From contig NC_044018.1 in NCBI RefSeq assembly GCF_900496995.4, forward strand, positions 29,710,825 through 29,774,824: 64,000 bases of DNA, in the 5' to 3' direction. The notes under the pieces are model-generated. The model was given only the letters and a program-made list of their open reading frames with translations. It did not search any database and was not told the DNA's origin. A program made the translations under genes and the position numbers. Of this stretch, positions 35,941 to 47,660 are shown one piece after another (position 1 is the stretch's first letter; each line of letters starts with the position of its first letter). Source of the DNA: Aquila chrysaetos chrysaetos. Lineage: Eukaryota > Chordata > Aves > Accipitriformes > Accipitridae.

Positions 35941-37980
35941 CTGCTTTAATATTAGGATATTTTTTTTTTTTTACTCTACGCCCCCCCCCCTTCGCTGTCC
36001 CCCCTTTTTTATCTTTTAAGAGACCGCGTTAATATAAGGGAGGGTGGATTTTTTAATCTTTGCTTTTAAAGATAGTTTCGCTTTAATTTGATGATTATTA
36101 GCTGCTCGGGTTAATTCTCAGCATTTTTTTTTTTAACTAAGGAGATTTGGCCTTTAGCGCTGAGCGTTATTAGTCTCCGTGTTGGTAATTAATTGGGGGG
36201 GGGGAATAGGAAAACATCGAGGAAGAGAGGCAGTGGAGAAAAAAATGGAGCACGCTGGACTTGAAAAATAAATACTTTAAATGACGAGGGCATGTTAATT
36301 CTAAAAACATTTAATTAATAATCAAGGACAATATGCTCGAGGAAAAAATAGGGAAAATGACTGTTTCTGACCCCCCCGGATTTCCCTGCCAGACAGCTCT
36401 GCAAAGGGTGTGTCCGCTGCAAATGAAACCTTCCCAGGGCAAAAAAATGTCCCTTTCCACCTTTTTCACCCCCCCAAACCTCCCCATTCCCCCCCCCCGC
36501 CCCACTCCATCCCCGCGCACCCCGCAGCGCCCCGTCTGCCCAGCCGAGCCCCGGGGGGGCACCTGGAACTGCCCAAATTCCACCCAAAACTTGAGCCAAA
36601 GGTGCGGTATTGACCCAGCAACTCTTGCATCGCCTTTACTAAATTCCCTAAACCCACCCAGCTTTAGGATTTGCTGTTGGGACACCTACATACATGTTTT
36701 TAAAGCACTTCAATTTTTTTTTTTTTTTCCCTATGCTATTTTTCCTCCAGCAAGCCCCCCCACCCTTTTGTTTTACCACGCCACCGTGTCGGGGATGCGA
36801 CGCTTGATAAAAGGCGGAATTTTTTTTTTTTTTTTTTTTTTTTAGCCCTTTGATTTTTTTTCTCCCCCCCCCCCCCCCCCAAGCCGGAGGAGGTGGGGGG
36901 GTCCGTGTAGACGGCTGGAAAATATTGATTTGGAAGGGGAGCGACATTTTTCTGCCGTGTAGAGGCCTGCTTCGGAGGCACCAGGCGAACCACAACTGGT
37001 GTAAATAGGCAACCGCAAAGCCCAGCCTGCTCAGATGGGCTCCTCCACATTAAACCCTGCAAGAAGCCGCCTTTCTGCTCCTCTTCTCCTTATGGAAAGA
37101 GAGAGATAGAGACTTTTTTTTTTTTCCCCACTCCCCCACCCCAAAATCCAAATTTCAGCTCCCAGGGACATGTATGCACCGCAGTCCTGCAGCCAGAAAA
37201 ATTAGGAAGATAAAATATTTTGCCGCAATTTTTCCTACCCATTTCCCTCTGTACCCGCACATTTTCAGGGACAGCACCATTTTAATTTTTTTTTTTCAGG
37301 TATTTCCGCGCCTTAATTTAATTTTAATTGAGGAAAATAAAACAAGGCAGGGGGGTGTGGGGTGTGGAGGGGAGGGGGGTCTCACTCCCTGCCTCTTTAA
37401 TTTATTTATTTTTTCTCCCCCTGGCTGGATGCGTGTCTGTCTGCCCAAACAACACAAAGGTTGTAATACAACCGGATGGAAGGGAAATTACTTTATTCAC
37501 TTTACAAACCACCAATAAATTTTATAACAGGTAGTTAAAAGTTACGAGGGGGGAAACTACGACCACAACAGCTTCCCGAGCACAATGGAGATCCCATTTT
37601 CCAGAGAGCAGACAAGATAATAAATTCCATAATGTGAGGAGGAAATTTTGATCCTGGCAGGCAGAAAGTAACCTGGGCGCACATTTGCTAAGGAGGATTT
37701 CGGACGATCGTTTCGCTCCTTCCATCAGCCCCCCCTCTATAAAACCCCCTCCTCTCTCCCAATATTAGAGAGGGTATTTTCGGGGGAGGATAAAAGAGCT
37801 GTGAATTTGAGGGGGGGGGGAAGTCTGGGAGGAAAAAATAGGACGAGCTAAAAAAAAAAAAAAAATGGGGCAGAATTGCCCTTTTTTTGCACATCTAGCT
37901 CACAAAGTTTCCCCCACCTCCGCCCCCGCGCATCTTCCTCCCCTCCCTCCTTTCTCGCCTCCATCCGCGCAAAAAAAAAT
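35941..37980. other. HOXC6-HOXC8 spacer with homopolymers
   Basis: No gene recognised. T, A, C and G runs are frequent (36820-36843, 36866-36880, 37855-37866), separated by short complex segments. Confidence 0.45.
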
Positions 37981-38520
37981 TTAATGCCCGAGAAATTCGT
38001 TGTCTCTCAAATATAATCCGTGCCCATTTCGGAGTATAAAATCTAAACGAATTTTTTCGCCTAATGGCTGCATTATCGCACGGCGGCGGCTGTGATTAGA
38101 ATAATAAATTAAGGGAAAATAAGCAATATGCTCAAACTCAGCTTTTCGAGGAATTATATTTTTCACAAATCACAAATGGAGATCCGAAGGAAATTTGATT
38201 GGCTAATAAAAAGCCTGGAATAGGACGATATTTCTTACTTCAGGCGGGTAGATGAGTCTAATTTCAGTAATACCGAAGCTATGATCATTTCTGAATAAGC
38301 CACTTTGTGGAGAGCGAATCTTCTTTCAAATTACTTTCCCCCATAAAATGGTCTCTTCTCTTTTTCTCTTGAAATGATGGAGTGATTACAGAAATAACTG
38401 GATGTCATCTGAAGATGCGACTCTCTTGTGTTGACTACAGAACATAAACATTTACCCCAAAACTAACTGCTGCGGCTGTAGTTTCAATAATTTAACTCCA
38501 GACCCTTTTGATAGATAAAT
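37981..38520. promoter_or_regulatory. Complex AT-rich candidate conserved noncoding element
   Basis: About 540 bp without homopolymers, with an inverted CCAAT (GATTGGCTAATAAAAAG near 38197-38213) and several TAAT/ATTA homeodomain-type cores. It differs sharply from the flanking low-complexity DNA and sits near the expected distal HOXC6 promoter. The call rests on sequence texture and position. Confidence 0.35.
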
Positions 38521-38927
38521 GTCATTCTGTAGTATTCGTTCGGATAAAACTACTTAGATTTGTGAATTTAAATATGATGGATAGAGTGCGGATGCAGCTT
38601 CTTTTTTTTATTATTATTATTTTTAAACACTTTGATAAGTTCTCCCTCTTCTTCCCCCCTCGTTGGGAGGATATTTTCTATGCAAAGCCTTTAACGCGAT
38701 TTTTTTTTTTTTTTTGGAAGTAACATAACAGAAAATATTTTCTTTTCACTGATTTCTGCGGATTTTTTCATCGCTGGAATGAATGAACACACATCCATCC
38801 TATGATAGCGAACGAGGGGGGAACAAAAAAAAAAAATCCCTTGTTGTAAACGCTGGATAAATATCCCCCAAGAAAAAAGCTCTGTTAGAATAAACCGCTC
38901 TGTTTTATGACTAATAAAACTGCTTAC

Positions 38928-39060
38928 CTTCCGTGCCTGCCCTCGACATGGAAAAGTCTAGAATAAACCTGATTGGGGTTTTTTATGTATTTCTTGGGAG
39001 ATTAACGCCGGTTAACGAGGACATTCCAGGCTCTGCAGCGAGGGGCAAAGCTGCCTGTAT
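38928..39060 (-). promoter_or_regulatory. Candidate distal noncoding exon with strong 5' splice site
   Basis: The minus strand reads GGCACGGAAG followed by GTAAGC (GT at 38927-38926), an excellent donor. The presumed intron begins with TTTTATTAGTCATAAAAC, again with HOX-type cores. Upstream there is a CATAAAAAACCCC stretch that could act as a weak TATA element. It is an alternative to, or additional to, the candidate exon at 35130. Confidence 0.35.
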
Positions 39061-39972
39061 TGGTATTTTGTGCAATTCGGGAGTGGGCACCCACGGGAGC
39101 TGCGCACACGCGTTGCACACGCAGACGCTCAGCCCCATCCCCGCGCAGGATCCGACCCCGCTGATGCCGTTTTCGGGGCATTTCTCCCCCCCCCCCCAAC
39201 TCCCATTTCGCCCTGGCGATGCAGGGGGGTGCGACCCACGCTGCAAATATGGGGGGAAAAGGGAGAAGAAGTGGGTGCACCCACCCGAGTCCCGTTTTCC
39301 TGCGTTCCGCACAAGTTCGGTATTTCTCCTTTTTTTTTTTTTTTTTTTTTTTTTTCCCCCAGCCCTCCTGGGCAGAGTCCAGCAATTTCAAGCCCTGAGG
39401 CATTTAAATCCTTTAAGCTTGGTGGGTTTTGGGTTAAGAATGTCTGAAGCCCACAGAGGAGCCTCCAGACACAGCTCAGCACATCAGGCTGCGTGTGAGG
39501 AGCCTTGTGCTTCCTTATCTACAATATCTGGGTAAACATCCCGTCTACTTCTGCATCCCTGGGCTCTAGATGATGTAGTCCATTTATCAGCAGGGGGAAG
39601 AAAAAAAAAAAGAAGAAAAAAAAAAAGAGAGTGATAGACCCGGTTTTACAGATCAATAGACCTCGTTCAACGAAATGAGGCTGGTGGTAAGAGAAATATT
39701 GAGAAAGTTCATCTCCCATCCGAGAGGTAAAAGAGAAACGTGAAGGTATCACCGCCAGGTTTTGCTGTAAATAAAATAAAATAAAATATAATAAAATAAT
39801 ATTATAATAATGATAACAACAACCGGAGTAGTAAAATAAAAGGATGTGTTACGTTGGGGATGGTGTCCATGGGGAAGAAGTTATGAATATGGGGGGGGAG
39901 AGTAAAAGGGACTTTGCGCCTGAGGCGGGGGGGGGGGGGAATATAAATAAATAAACCGCTTTCTTGCCAACT

Positions 39973-40015
<43 letters not shown>

Positions 40016-40838
40016 GCGTCTTTCACGCTGTTTTCCATAGGGAAAAGTGTTGCCCCAGAGCCCCTAGCCCGGTTGGTGCCCAGACCTCTGCCGCGGGGTT
40101 CGGGCAGGTTTTCAGGCACACCTAACACCGCTCCAGTCTCCCAGTTTCTCCCTAACCAGCGCCTGCCAGCACCGGATCGCACCCAGGAACCGGGGGGGGG
40201 GGGGACCGGCGGCTCCTGCCCGCCAGCCCAGCCCCAGCGAGGAGAGGATTTTTCTGGACCTCAGAGCCAGGCGGGACCAGGGGTTTTGCACTTTCCAGAC
40301 CTCTCAGATGGCATTTCCCAGCTGGGAGAAGTAAAAAAATCCAACCGCACACCCTTTTTGCACTTTAATCCCCCCCCCCTTTCCCACCCCACCCCACGAA
40401 GAAGCCTTTCCCATAGCAAAGAAAGACTTAAGAGTGCTGGAGTCATTGCAGTATTTGATTTTATTATTATTATTATTATTCTTTTGGCGGACCTACAGCT
40501 TCAGTCAGACAATTAGCAGCAACATTGCCATTTTTAATGAGCATTTGCCATTTTTAATGAGCATTTGCCATTGCAGCTGTGACATAAGCCCCGCTCAGGC
40601 TGTGGCCAGGGAGGCGGGAGGGGGAATCCTCCCCCCGCCCGAGCCACCTCCGCTGCTGGTGGTTGAGCCAAGATGTTCTGATTTCCTCCCAAATAAAGAT
40701 GAGCCTTGGTTTTTGAAGCGTGCCAAAGATGATTTGAAGGATGAAATATTAGTCGGAGCCCACTCTGAGTGATGTGTACGTGTGGGTGCTTTTAAATAGA
40801 GACATAGCACTGTAGGCAACGCAGTCCTTTTAAAATCT
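39061..40838. other. Spacer downstream of HOXC8
   Basis: No gene recognised. There is a T run of about 40 near 39974-40014. A 20-bp direct repeat (TGCCATTTTTAATGAGCATT) occurs twice at 40526-40565, with a partial third copy, each copy containing a TAATGAG homeodomain-type core. Confidence 0.5.
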
Positions 40839-41246
40839 TTTATTATTATTATTATTATAATTATTATTATTTACGTAATGTCTCACGTATACAATACAAA
40901 TCCACGGTGTCCAGAAATTTTTTTTTTCTTTTTCTTTTTCTGGCGGTAATTGCTACATTCAGAGTTTGAACACGCAGAACTATGCTTTTACATAAAACAA
41001 ATGACGATTTTTTTTTTTTTTGTTTCGAGCATGTTGCATTAACAGATAAGTCAAGACAAATAGATAACTATACATTCAGTGCAATTTAGTTCTACACTAC
41101 TTTATAAGCACAATAAAATAATACAATACTGTGCGTTCTCAACTAGGCAGTTTCAGTTGTTGGGATTTTTTTTTTCCAAGAAAATAAGCAGCAACAAACG
41201 ACAATAAAACCGCATTACAAATACTTTCAAAGCATGACTCCTTCTA

Positions 41247-41254
41247 TAGGTAGT
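41247..41254 (-). promoter_or_regulatory. miR-196 target site in HOXC8 3'UTR (distal)
   Basis: The transcript reads ACTACCTA, complementary to miR-196 nucleotides 1-8. HOXC8 is a documented miR-196 target in mammals, so this site is probably functional. Confidence 0.6.
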
Positions 41255-41444
41255 GATAAAGTACAATACAAGGTTGGTTGGGTTTTTTTATTGTATTTTT
41301 ATTATTATTTTCTGCTACTTAGTAGCTTGCATCAGGGCAAAAACACAGCTTTCTCTCTCTTAAATAAATTCTGACCAAGTAAAATTTAGGATATGTAAGC
41401 CCCTTGTTGATAATAGATTTGATAATTATTGCAGGTTTTCCCTT

Positions 41445-41452
41445 TAGGTAGT
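41445..41452 (-). promoter_or_regulatory. miR-196 target site in HOXC8 3'UTR (middle)
   Basis: The transcript reads CATGTACTACCTA: an 8-mer match to miR-196 positions 1-8, with a CATG block that can pair with the central part of the microRNA after a two-base mismatch. This is the best of the three sites. Confidence 0.65.
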
Positions 41453-42159
41453 ACATGAAGAATTTCGAGTGCTCACACAGGCAAAGGGTAAACAGCGCCT
41501 ATAGAAATAAGGAGGGGGTTGGGTTGCGTATTTTGGCCTATCAAGGTATATACAAGCCTCAATCCTATAGAAATGGAGGGGGGGGATATGAGGGGTGTGT
41601 GTGTGTGTGTTTGCGGGCGCTACCAGGTATGCTCACCCTCCAAGCTCCTCTTCTTATCTGGCAGGGGCTGCAGGAATGGCCCCTCCGAGGGAATTGATAA
41701 ATGGCTGGTAGGAATGGAGATCTCCACAGATAGACAGACACTACACAAACAAGCTAAGGAAGCTGGAAGCACCCTCGCACTTCCCCTAGGGTCATTCGGG
41801 GGAGGCAAAACCAAGCTTAAAACAAAACAAAAAACAAAAAACAAAACAAACAAAAAAGGCAAAGTCAAAGCTGTTCACATAAATACATATTCTGCACCCA
41901 TCCGTGTGTGCAGCTTCGCAGGCGGGAGCGGAGGGAGCAGGGGACGAGCAGTGACATTTGCTTCCAGGCTTGGTTTAGGGGGGGTTGGGGGTGGTCTTGC
42001 TTTGCTGGATCATTTAATTTTTTTCTTTTTTTCCCCTGCTCTTGCAGTCAAGCCAACTATGTATTTATTGAACTAAAAACGCAGCTATTAGGAAAAAAAA
42101 AAGGGGGGGGGGAGTAGGGGAAGTTTCTATGACAATAAAAAAGGCTACAACTGTTTGAC

Positions 42160-42167
42160 AGGTAGTT
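42160..42167 (-). promoter_or_regulatory. miR-196 target site in HOXC8 3'UTR (proximal)
   Basis: The transcript reads AACTACCTG, pairing with miR-196 nucleotides 2-9, about 110 bases after the stop codon. Confidence 0.55.
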
Positions 42168-42273
42168 ACTGCTGTGTGAGCCTCTCCATTCTATACTCTA
42201 TAAAAGCAAATGACCGTCGTAAACATCTCGATTTATCATCTGCCATAAAACGAGACTTCAAGGGGCTGAGAAC

Positions 42274-44462
42274 TCAGTCCTTGCTTTCTTCTTTTTCCTC
42301 CTCTTCTTTTTCCTCTTCTTCATTCCCTTCTTCTTCCGTTTTCTCCTCGTCCCTGGCCCCCGGCAGCTTATCTTTATTGTTTTCTTTTTTCCACTTCATC
42401 CTCCTGTTCTGGAACCAGATCTTCACTTGTCTCTCGGTCAGTCCCAGGGCGTGAGAGACCTCAATCCGCCGCTTCCGTGTCAAATACGGGTTGAAGAGGA
42501 ACTCCTTTTCTAACTCCAGGGTCTGGTACCGGCTGTAAGTTTGTCTGCCACTGCGTCTTCCGGGAGCTGTAGGACACAAACATCAAATAACTTCTTAATT
42601 CTCCCCCTTTGGAGGCTCTGCTCCCCCCCCCAAGCCCCCCTCGCCTCAATTTTCCTAGAGAAACTGCTGCCCCCCCCGCCCCAAAAGCCCCTTTCAACCC
42701 TTTGCATATAAAAGGCACTAAAGGAAAGTCGCTGGGTTATTATTAATAATCATAGGGCTGATATTGCTATTAATCCTGATAGCCAGCTGCCCTTCCCTGG
42801 CTCTTCCTGGGGAATGTTCAGCTCTGACTGCTTGTCTGGGTGCAGGGAGGTGTGTGTCAAGCTCATTCACAAAAGAGACCTTTCCAGTTTCCTAAAAGGT
42901 GATTCTGGATGGTGAGTCCTGGTGGGCAGCTCCATTTTAGAAAAAATGTGTGTTTTCCTATGAAAGGTGCATTGTTCGCCATAAAATCCTCTCCAGCCTT
43001 TCTCCTTCTCCCCATTCCTTTTTCTTTCTTCCTTTCTCTTTCCTTCTTTCCTTCTTCCTTTCCTTTCCTTCCTTCCTTTGCTTCCTCTTTCTTTCTTTTC
43101 TTTCTTTCATTCATTCTTTCTTTCATTCTTTCTTTCCCTCTTTCTCTCTTTCCCTCTTTCTTTCCTTCCCCTTTTCCCTCTTTCTCTCTCCTTCTTTCTC
43201 TCTTCCCCTCAAAATGCCCAACTCTTGTTTCCTTTTCCAAAGGTTCTTCCTAAAATACAGGCTCAGGGTCCTCCTATTTGCTAATATTTACGCCCTGAGA
43301 ATTTGAATTTTCTATTAAATCCCCTCTCCCTGTCCTTTCGGTTAGGGCTGTGTGTCTGTAAAGCACACACAGACAGAGGTGGGTATTTGCCTGTGCAAAC
43401 ACAGAGATTGTATTTAAAACAAGTCAATGGACATTTGCAGCAATAGCCAAAAAGGAAAGAAAGAGGACCGAGGTATGTGCAGCTGAGCCCCTGCACTTCC
43501 TTCTGCACGGTCCCTTCTTAATGAGAAAAACAATCTATTTGCAAAAAAAAATATGCTCCAGTTTGAAATGATTGCATCCTTGAGACTACCTCTAGGTCAA
43601 AGCTTAGATAAATAACGTGTTTTCCTCTGCGTCTATCTCCCAGCCTCTGGGCCACATCCTCTCTACATTAGCCAGAACTCCTTTCCATTTTCTGTTTTTT
43701 GTTGTTAAATTTTTTTTGGGGGGGGGTACTTTGGGGCTCTGATTGTCCTTAAAATTAACACTAACCTTCACATGTTTTGAATTAACAAGGCTTCTAGACA
43801 ACCTTGGTCCTTAGGTGGGGGAAACTTGTACTTTGAAGTATTTCGGTTTCTGTGCAATTATCTGGACTTCACATGAGCAAAGTTCCATTCAGCCCAAATT
43901 ATTTTGAATTTCCCACCCCCTTTTTTTTAACCCAAGACAGCAGACTGTTCTCCTCCACCCCACCCCATAGCTCTGAGCTAAGTTTCCTTTTCTGTTTAAA
44001 CTTTTATCTCTAGGCTTTAAGAAACAGATGTAAAGTATTAGTAATACTTATACAAGTTCCCACCTTTCAGGCTTCGTCTCCAAGCGGTTATGAAAGGCTA
44101 TATGACATTTTAAAGAGCAGTGTATTATCAACATGCAAATAACCTCGTGGGAGCTGTATCTTATTGCCTATCCTCAAGGCAAGCAATAAAAAACAAGTTT
44201 TACTTTATTGTGATTTAAGCCTTTTGCAGGGAATCACCTTGCTGGCTCTCTAGTAACTGCTGTCTTGTTTGCTTTCAAAGGTCTTCCTAAAAAGAAGAAA
44301 CATTAGCACAAAACTGCTCATTTCTTTCATATCTTACATCTACGCCTCTTATATTTATATTTTTACATATATATATATGTATGCATACGTGTGTATGTGC
44401 ATGTTTATATATCTATACATATGTTTGTGCTTGTATATGCATACATATATATATAGATAGAC

Positions 44463-44493
<31 letters not shown>

Positions 44494-45005
44494 AGAGGGG
44501 GAGAGAGAGAGAGAAAGAGAGAAAAAAATAAAGGAAAACATTTAAGGAGGAGGAAAAAAAGGTCCTAACCGTGAGGTCTCATCCATGGGAACATGAGACT
44601 GGGAGACGAATTTTGATTTAAATGCCCTTGTCCCTCGCTAGAGTTACTGTTGGAAGACGATTTACAGTCAGGATATTGTACAACAGTCGTCTCTTGCTGA
44701 GCACCATAAAGCGATTGCCTCGGTAGAGCTTCATATCCATAGAATTTAGAAGCGTCTCCGTGACACGCCAAGGCGCATGGGTTTTGCTGGTATCCAGAGT
44801 TGGAGATGCTGGAGGTTCCGTGGTGGAAAAACTCTTGGACGTGGTGTGAAGGGTGCTGGAAGGTGGGAGCAGTAGTGCCCGGACCATACACGAGAGCATG
44901 GCTCCTGCTAACACTTTGTGGAAATCTGCAGTCGTAGTAAGTTGGCTCCAGCGATTCACCGCCTTTGTACTTGGAAAAGAGAGGATTTACAAAGTAGGAA
45001 CTCAT
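42274..45005 (-). CDS. HOXC8: Homeobox protein Hox-C8 (two exons)
   Basis: Group 8 nuclear transcription factor that patterns the thoracic skeleton and brachial spinal cord. Exon 1 is 45005 down to 44570, encoding 145 residues plus one base. It begins [14 protein letters not shown] and has the hexapeptide-type LMFPWM at 137-142. The donor is G|GTTAGG, a weak but GT donor; the intron is 2003 bp; the acceptor is CAG|CT (42568-42567). Exon 2 is 42566 down to 42274, with the homeodomain at 149-208 ([11 protein letters not shown] start, [12 protein letters not shown] end) and an acidic Glu/Lys tail ending EESKD. Total is 242 aa, the same as human. An in-frame ATG five codons earlier (45020) exists, but MSSYF is the conserved family start. 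A T36 run in transcript sense (plus-strand A, 45019-45054) lies immediately upstream. Confidence 0.97.
43015..43208. repeat. Polypyrimidine CTTT/CCTT microsatellite in the HOXC8 intron
   Basis: Nearly unbroken C/T on the plus strand, made of CTTT, CCTT and CATT units, within intron 1. On the transcript it is a GA-rich purine tract. The matching lysine/glutamate or serine/phenylalanine open frames are artefacts. Confidence 0.8.
44340..44530. repeat. AT/GT microsatellite followed by a GA tract in the HOXC8 intron
   Basis: TATATA/TGTATGCATA alternation to about 44460, then (GA)n with small interruptions from about 44461 to 44522. In the transcript it becomes a CU-rich stretch starting about 50 bases after the exon 1 donor. 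Confidence 0.75.
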
Positions 45006-45016
45006 GACCCTCGCAT

Positions 45017-45056
<40 letters not shown>

Positions 45057-45330
45057 AGAAAAAAAAAAAAAAAAAAAAAGACGGCTTTAATTCTAGATTA
45101 GTGCGAGATTGTCCCTGGACTGTCTCAAGTCCTGCTTTTTAGTGGCTTTTTTTTTTTTTTAATGCGATCTCAAAGGCGTTTCATGGTGCCTCTGTGTGTC
45201 TGTACGGTTGGTTCTCGGTGCTCTTGACTTCTCTTGTAATCTGTCGGTAGGTAGAGCTCTCTCTCTCAATTTCTCTGTAACTCTGCTCCTTCCCTTTAAC
45301 ACCACAGGCAAATTCCTCAAAATCCCGGTG
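45006..45330 (-). promoter_or_regulatory. HOXC8 5'UTR and proximal promoter
   Basis: Two T runs in transcript sense (plus-strand A36 at 45019-45054 and A21 at 45059-45079) precede the start codon. Complex sequence follows at about 45082-45150, including a TCTAGAATTAAAG element on the minus strand and a CTAAAAAG TATA-like element near 45140-45147. The true start site cannot be set. Confidence 0.4.
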
Positions 45331-45343
45331 GTGTGGCTTTTTT

Positions 45344-45375
<32 letters not shown>

Positions 45376-47399
45376 CCCTCCTCTCTCCCCTCACACGCGA
45401 TATGTACACATCCCTCCGCCACGCTGAGACAGCCTGCCAGCCAAATGACAGCGTTTTGGGGCGCTTTTTTTTTGGGGGGGGGGGTGGGTTGGTGGGTGGG
45501 TGGGTGGTGGGGTGGAGGAAAGGTGGTGTATGCCGGGGGACACACACACACACATAGAGCCCTCCCGAGGGGGGGGGGGGGGACCCACACCTAATGAGTG
45601 GAGGAGGGTGAAGGTGCGCATTAATATCCAACACCCCCCCCCCCTTTTTTTTTTTTCCCAGCAGCAGCCTCTTCACTGATGGCAGCAAATACATGCGCTG
45701 GGAGGTCAGCCTAGGTAACCTCAACAGGTAAAGGGAGCCCAAGCAGCCCCCCCTTGCCCTCCCCATCACCCCCCCCCCCAAAAAAAAATCCGGGGTGAGC
45801 TTCTTCTAGTGCTCAGCATCGCCCCCCCCCCCCCTCCCATGGGACCCCGTTTGCCAGGGAGGATGGTGGGGGTGTCCCTGGTGTTGTTGTTGTTGTTGTT
45901 GTCATTGTGTTGGGGTTTGGGGGGGCTGCGAGGGTGGGCTTGGTCCCACCTAGAAGGGGGGTGTGTGTTGTGCTGTGGTTGGAGTCTCTGAGCCCAGATT
46001 TCCTTTTTTTTTTTTTTTTTTTTTTTTTTTTGGGGGGGTGTGCGTGTTTTGTTGTTATTGTGGTGATGGTGGTTGGAAGATTGGAATCAAACAAGCAAAC
46101 AAAAGCAAAACGGGAGCGAGCGGGCGAGGGAAGCATCTCCGTATTGATTGGCTGCTTCTTGCTGTCCTTCTTTAAAGAAAATAAAGGCAGAAAATTATGG
46201 GGAGTTATTTATTATTTTTTTTTTCCCCTTGCTTCCTTTCAAACCAACCACTGAAAATCCATGGCTGGAAATAACAGGGAAGCGTCCTTCCAAGGGAATA
46301 AAGTAGACCATTGCTTAAAGAGAGCTACTTTGGACGAAAGAGAGGCAAAGTGAGACAGAAAGTATGTACTCCCTTTTGTGCATGCCTGTAAAAAATAACC
46401 ATCGAGCGGTTTTTTTTATTGTTTCGCTACTCAACATAGCGATTTTCCCCGTCTTTTCCCATTGCAAGTGGTATTTGTGCCCCTCGCCCCCACTTTTTGC
46501 ACTGTAAGTGACCACTCACTGCAACCTTTCACTTCGGACACTTCATTTTTACGACTGCATGAAGGAACTCAGCTCATTAAAAAAATCACATCAAATCACC
46601 AGGATTCGTGTTAATTTTTCGGGGGGGGGGGGGGGAGGAGGACACACTTCGCAAATGAGTATTTTCTGTAGAGCCGCAAAAAATACCAGACCCACTAAAT
46701 GACACAGTGTTATTAACAGTCCCCGTCTTTCCCTCAAAAAGTCTACAGACCTTCAAATCTTTCCCTCATGTTCTTCCACCAAAAAAAAAAAAAAAAAAAA
46801 GCAGCCTAATTATTTTCAGAAGAGACCTGGGTGACTCTGACCGATTTCAAGTGTGGAGGGAGAAAAATACCATCTCAGCTACGCTCGCCAAGCTGTTTTG
46901 AGGTGGGTTTTTCTGCCCAGGAAAGGTCACATTCTCGATTTTTTTGAGGCATGGGGTGGCTCAAACCTCTGGTGAGATTGAAACTGGTGAGGTTTTTTGG
47001 TTTTTGGGGTTTTTTTTTTTGGACACCTTCCTAAGAAGAGGAAAAGACCCAGTAGCCACCCAGCCCACCTTTATTAGATTTTCATAAATCGAGGGCGTAT
47101 TTTTCCATTTAGAAAGGCTACATGTGGTGGGTTTTTCCTCCCCGTAAGCAGACAATGAACTGTGCAGGAGAACAGTGATTTTTCCATCGCCTATTGTGAA
47201 AATATTTTTTAAAATCAAGCTACGTTTGCTGTGAAGAAATAGTCTCCATACCCGAATAATGTCAAGGACGGCACGATGACCATATTCATTTTTACAGGAG
47301 AACTCACCTACCTCATCCCCCCTTCCCCAGATTACCCCTTCCCTAGAGACATCCCCCCCCCCCCCCAAAATAAAAAGAAGAAAAGAGCAACTAGGGACA
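45331..47399. other. HOXC8-HOXC9 spacer, part nearest HOXC8
   Basis: No gene recognised. Long T, G and C runs (45365-45376, 45832-45843, 46003-46031, 46621-46635), a GTTGTT repeat near 45880-45903, and complex patches at 46150-46600 and 46830-47310. Confidence 0.45.
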
Positions 47400-47660
47400 G
47401 AGGCTCCTTAATTAACAGCTAATAGTCGAAGTGACCATTTTCCTCCTCTAATCAATAGCATTTCTATTTTTAAAATCCCAGTGCCTGCCCATGCAATAAA
47501 GGCAGCCGTGCAAATTGAAGTGCGAAAAAATAAAGTTGTCAGAGCTGGGCAATTCGGGCTGGGACTGGGGAGAGCTGCTGCATTTTTCTAATCATTATCC
47601 GTGGATGCAGGAAGCAAAGGTGCAGCGAGTCTTGCAGAATCATACCTTAGGCTGGGAAAT
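47400..47660. promoter_or_regulatory. Candidate HOXC8 early enhancer region
   Basis: Complex AT-rich block 2.4-2.7 kb upstream of the HOXC8 start, with TAATCAATAG, GCAATAAAGG and CAAATTGAAG motifs that suit CDX, HOX/PBX and forkhead or TCF-type factors. The mouse Hoxc8 early enhancer lies roughly 3 kb upstream of the gene, so the position is right. Identity was not checked by alignment. Confidence 0.35.

Larger units (their letters stand above)
40839..42273 (-). other. HOXC8 3' untranslated region
   Basis: Long AT-rich, largely complex sequence downstream of the HOXC8 stop. Minus-strand AATAAA signals match TTTATT at 40839-40844, with further candidates near 41287-41305. A 3'UTR of about 1.4 kb agrees with the size usual for the gene. 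It carries three sites complementary to the miR-196 seed, listed separately. Confidence 0.6.
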
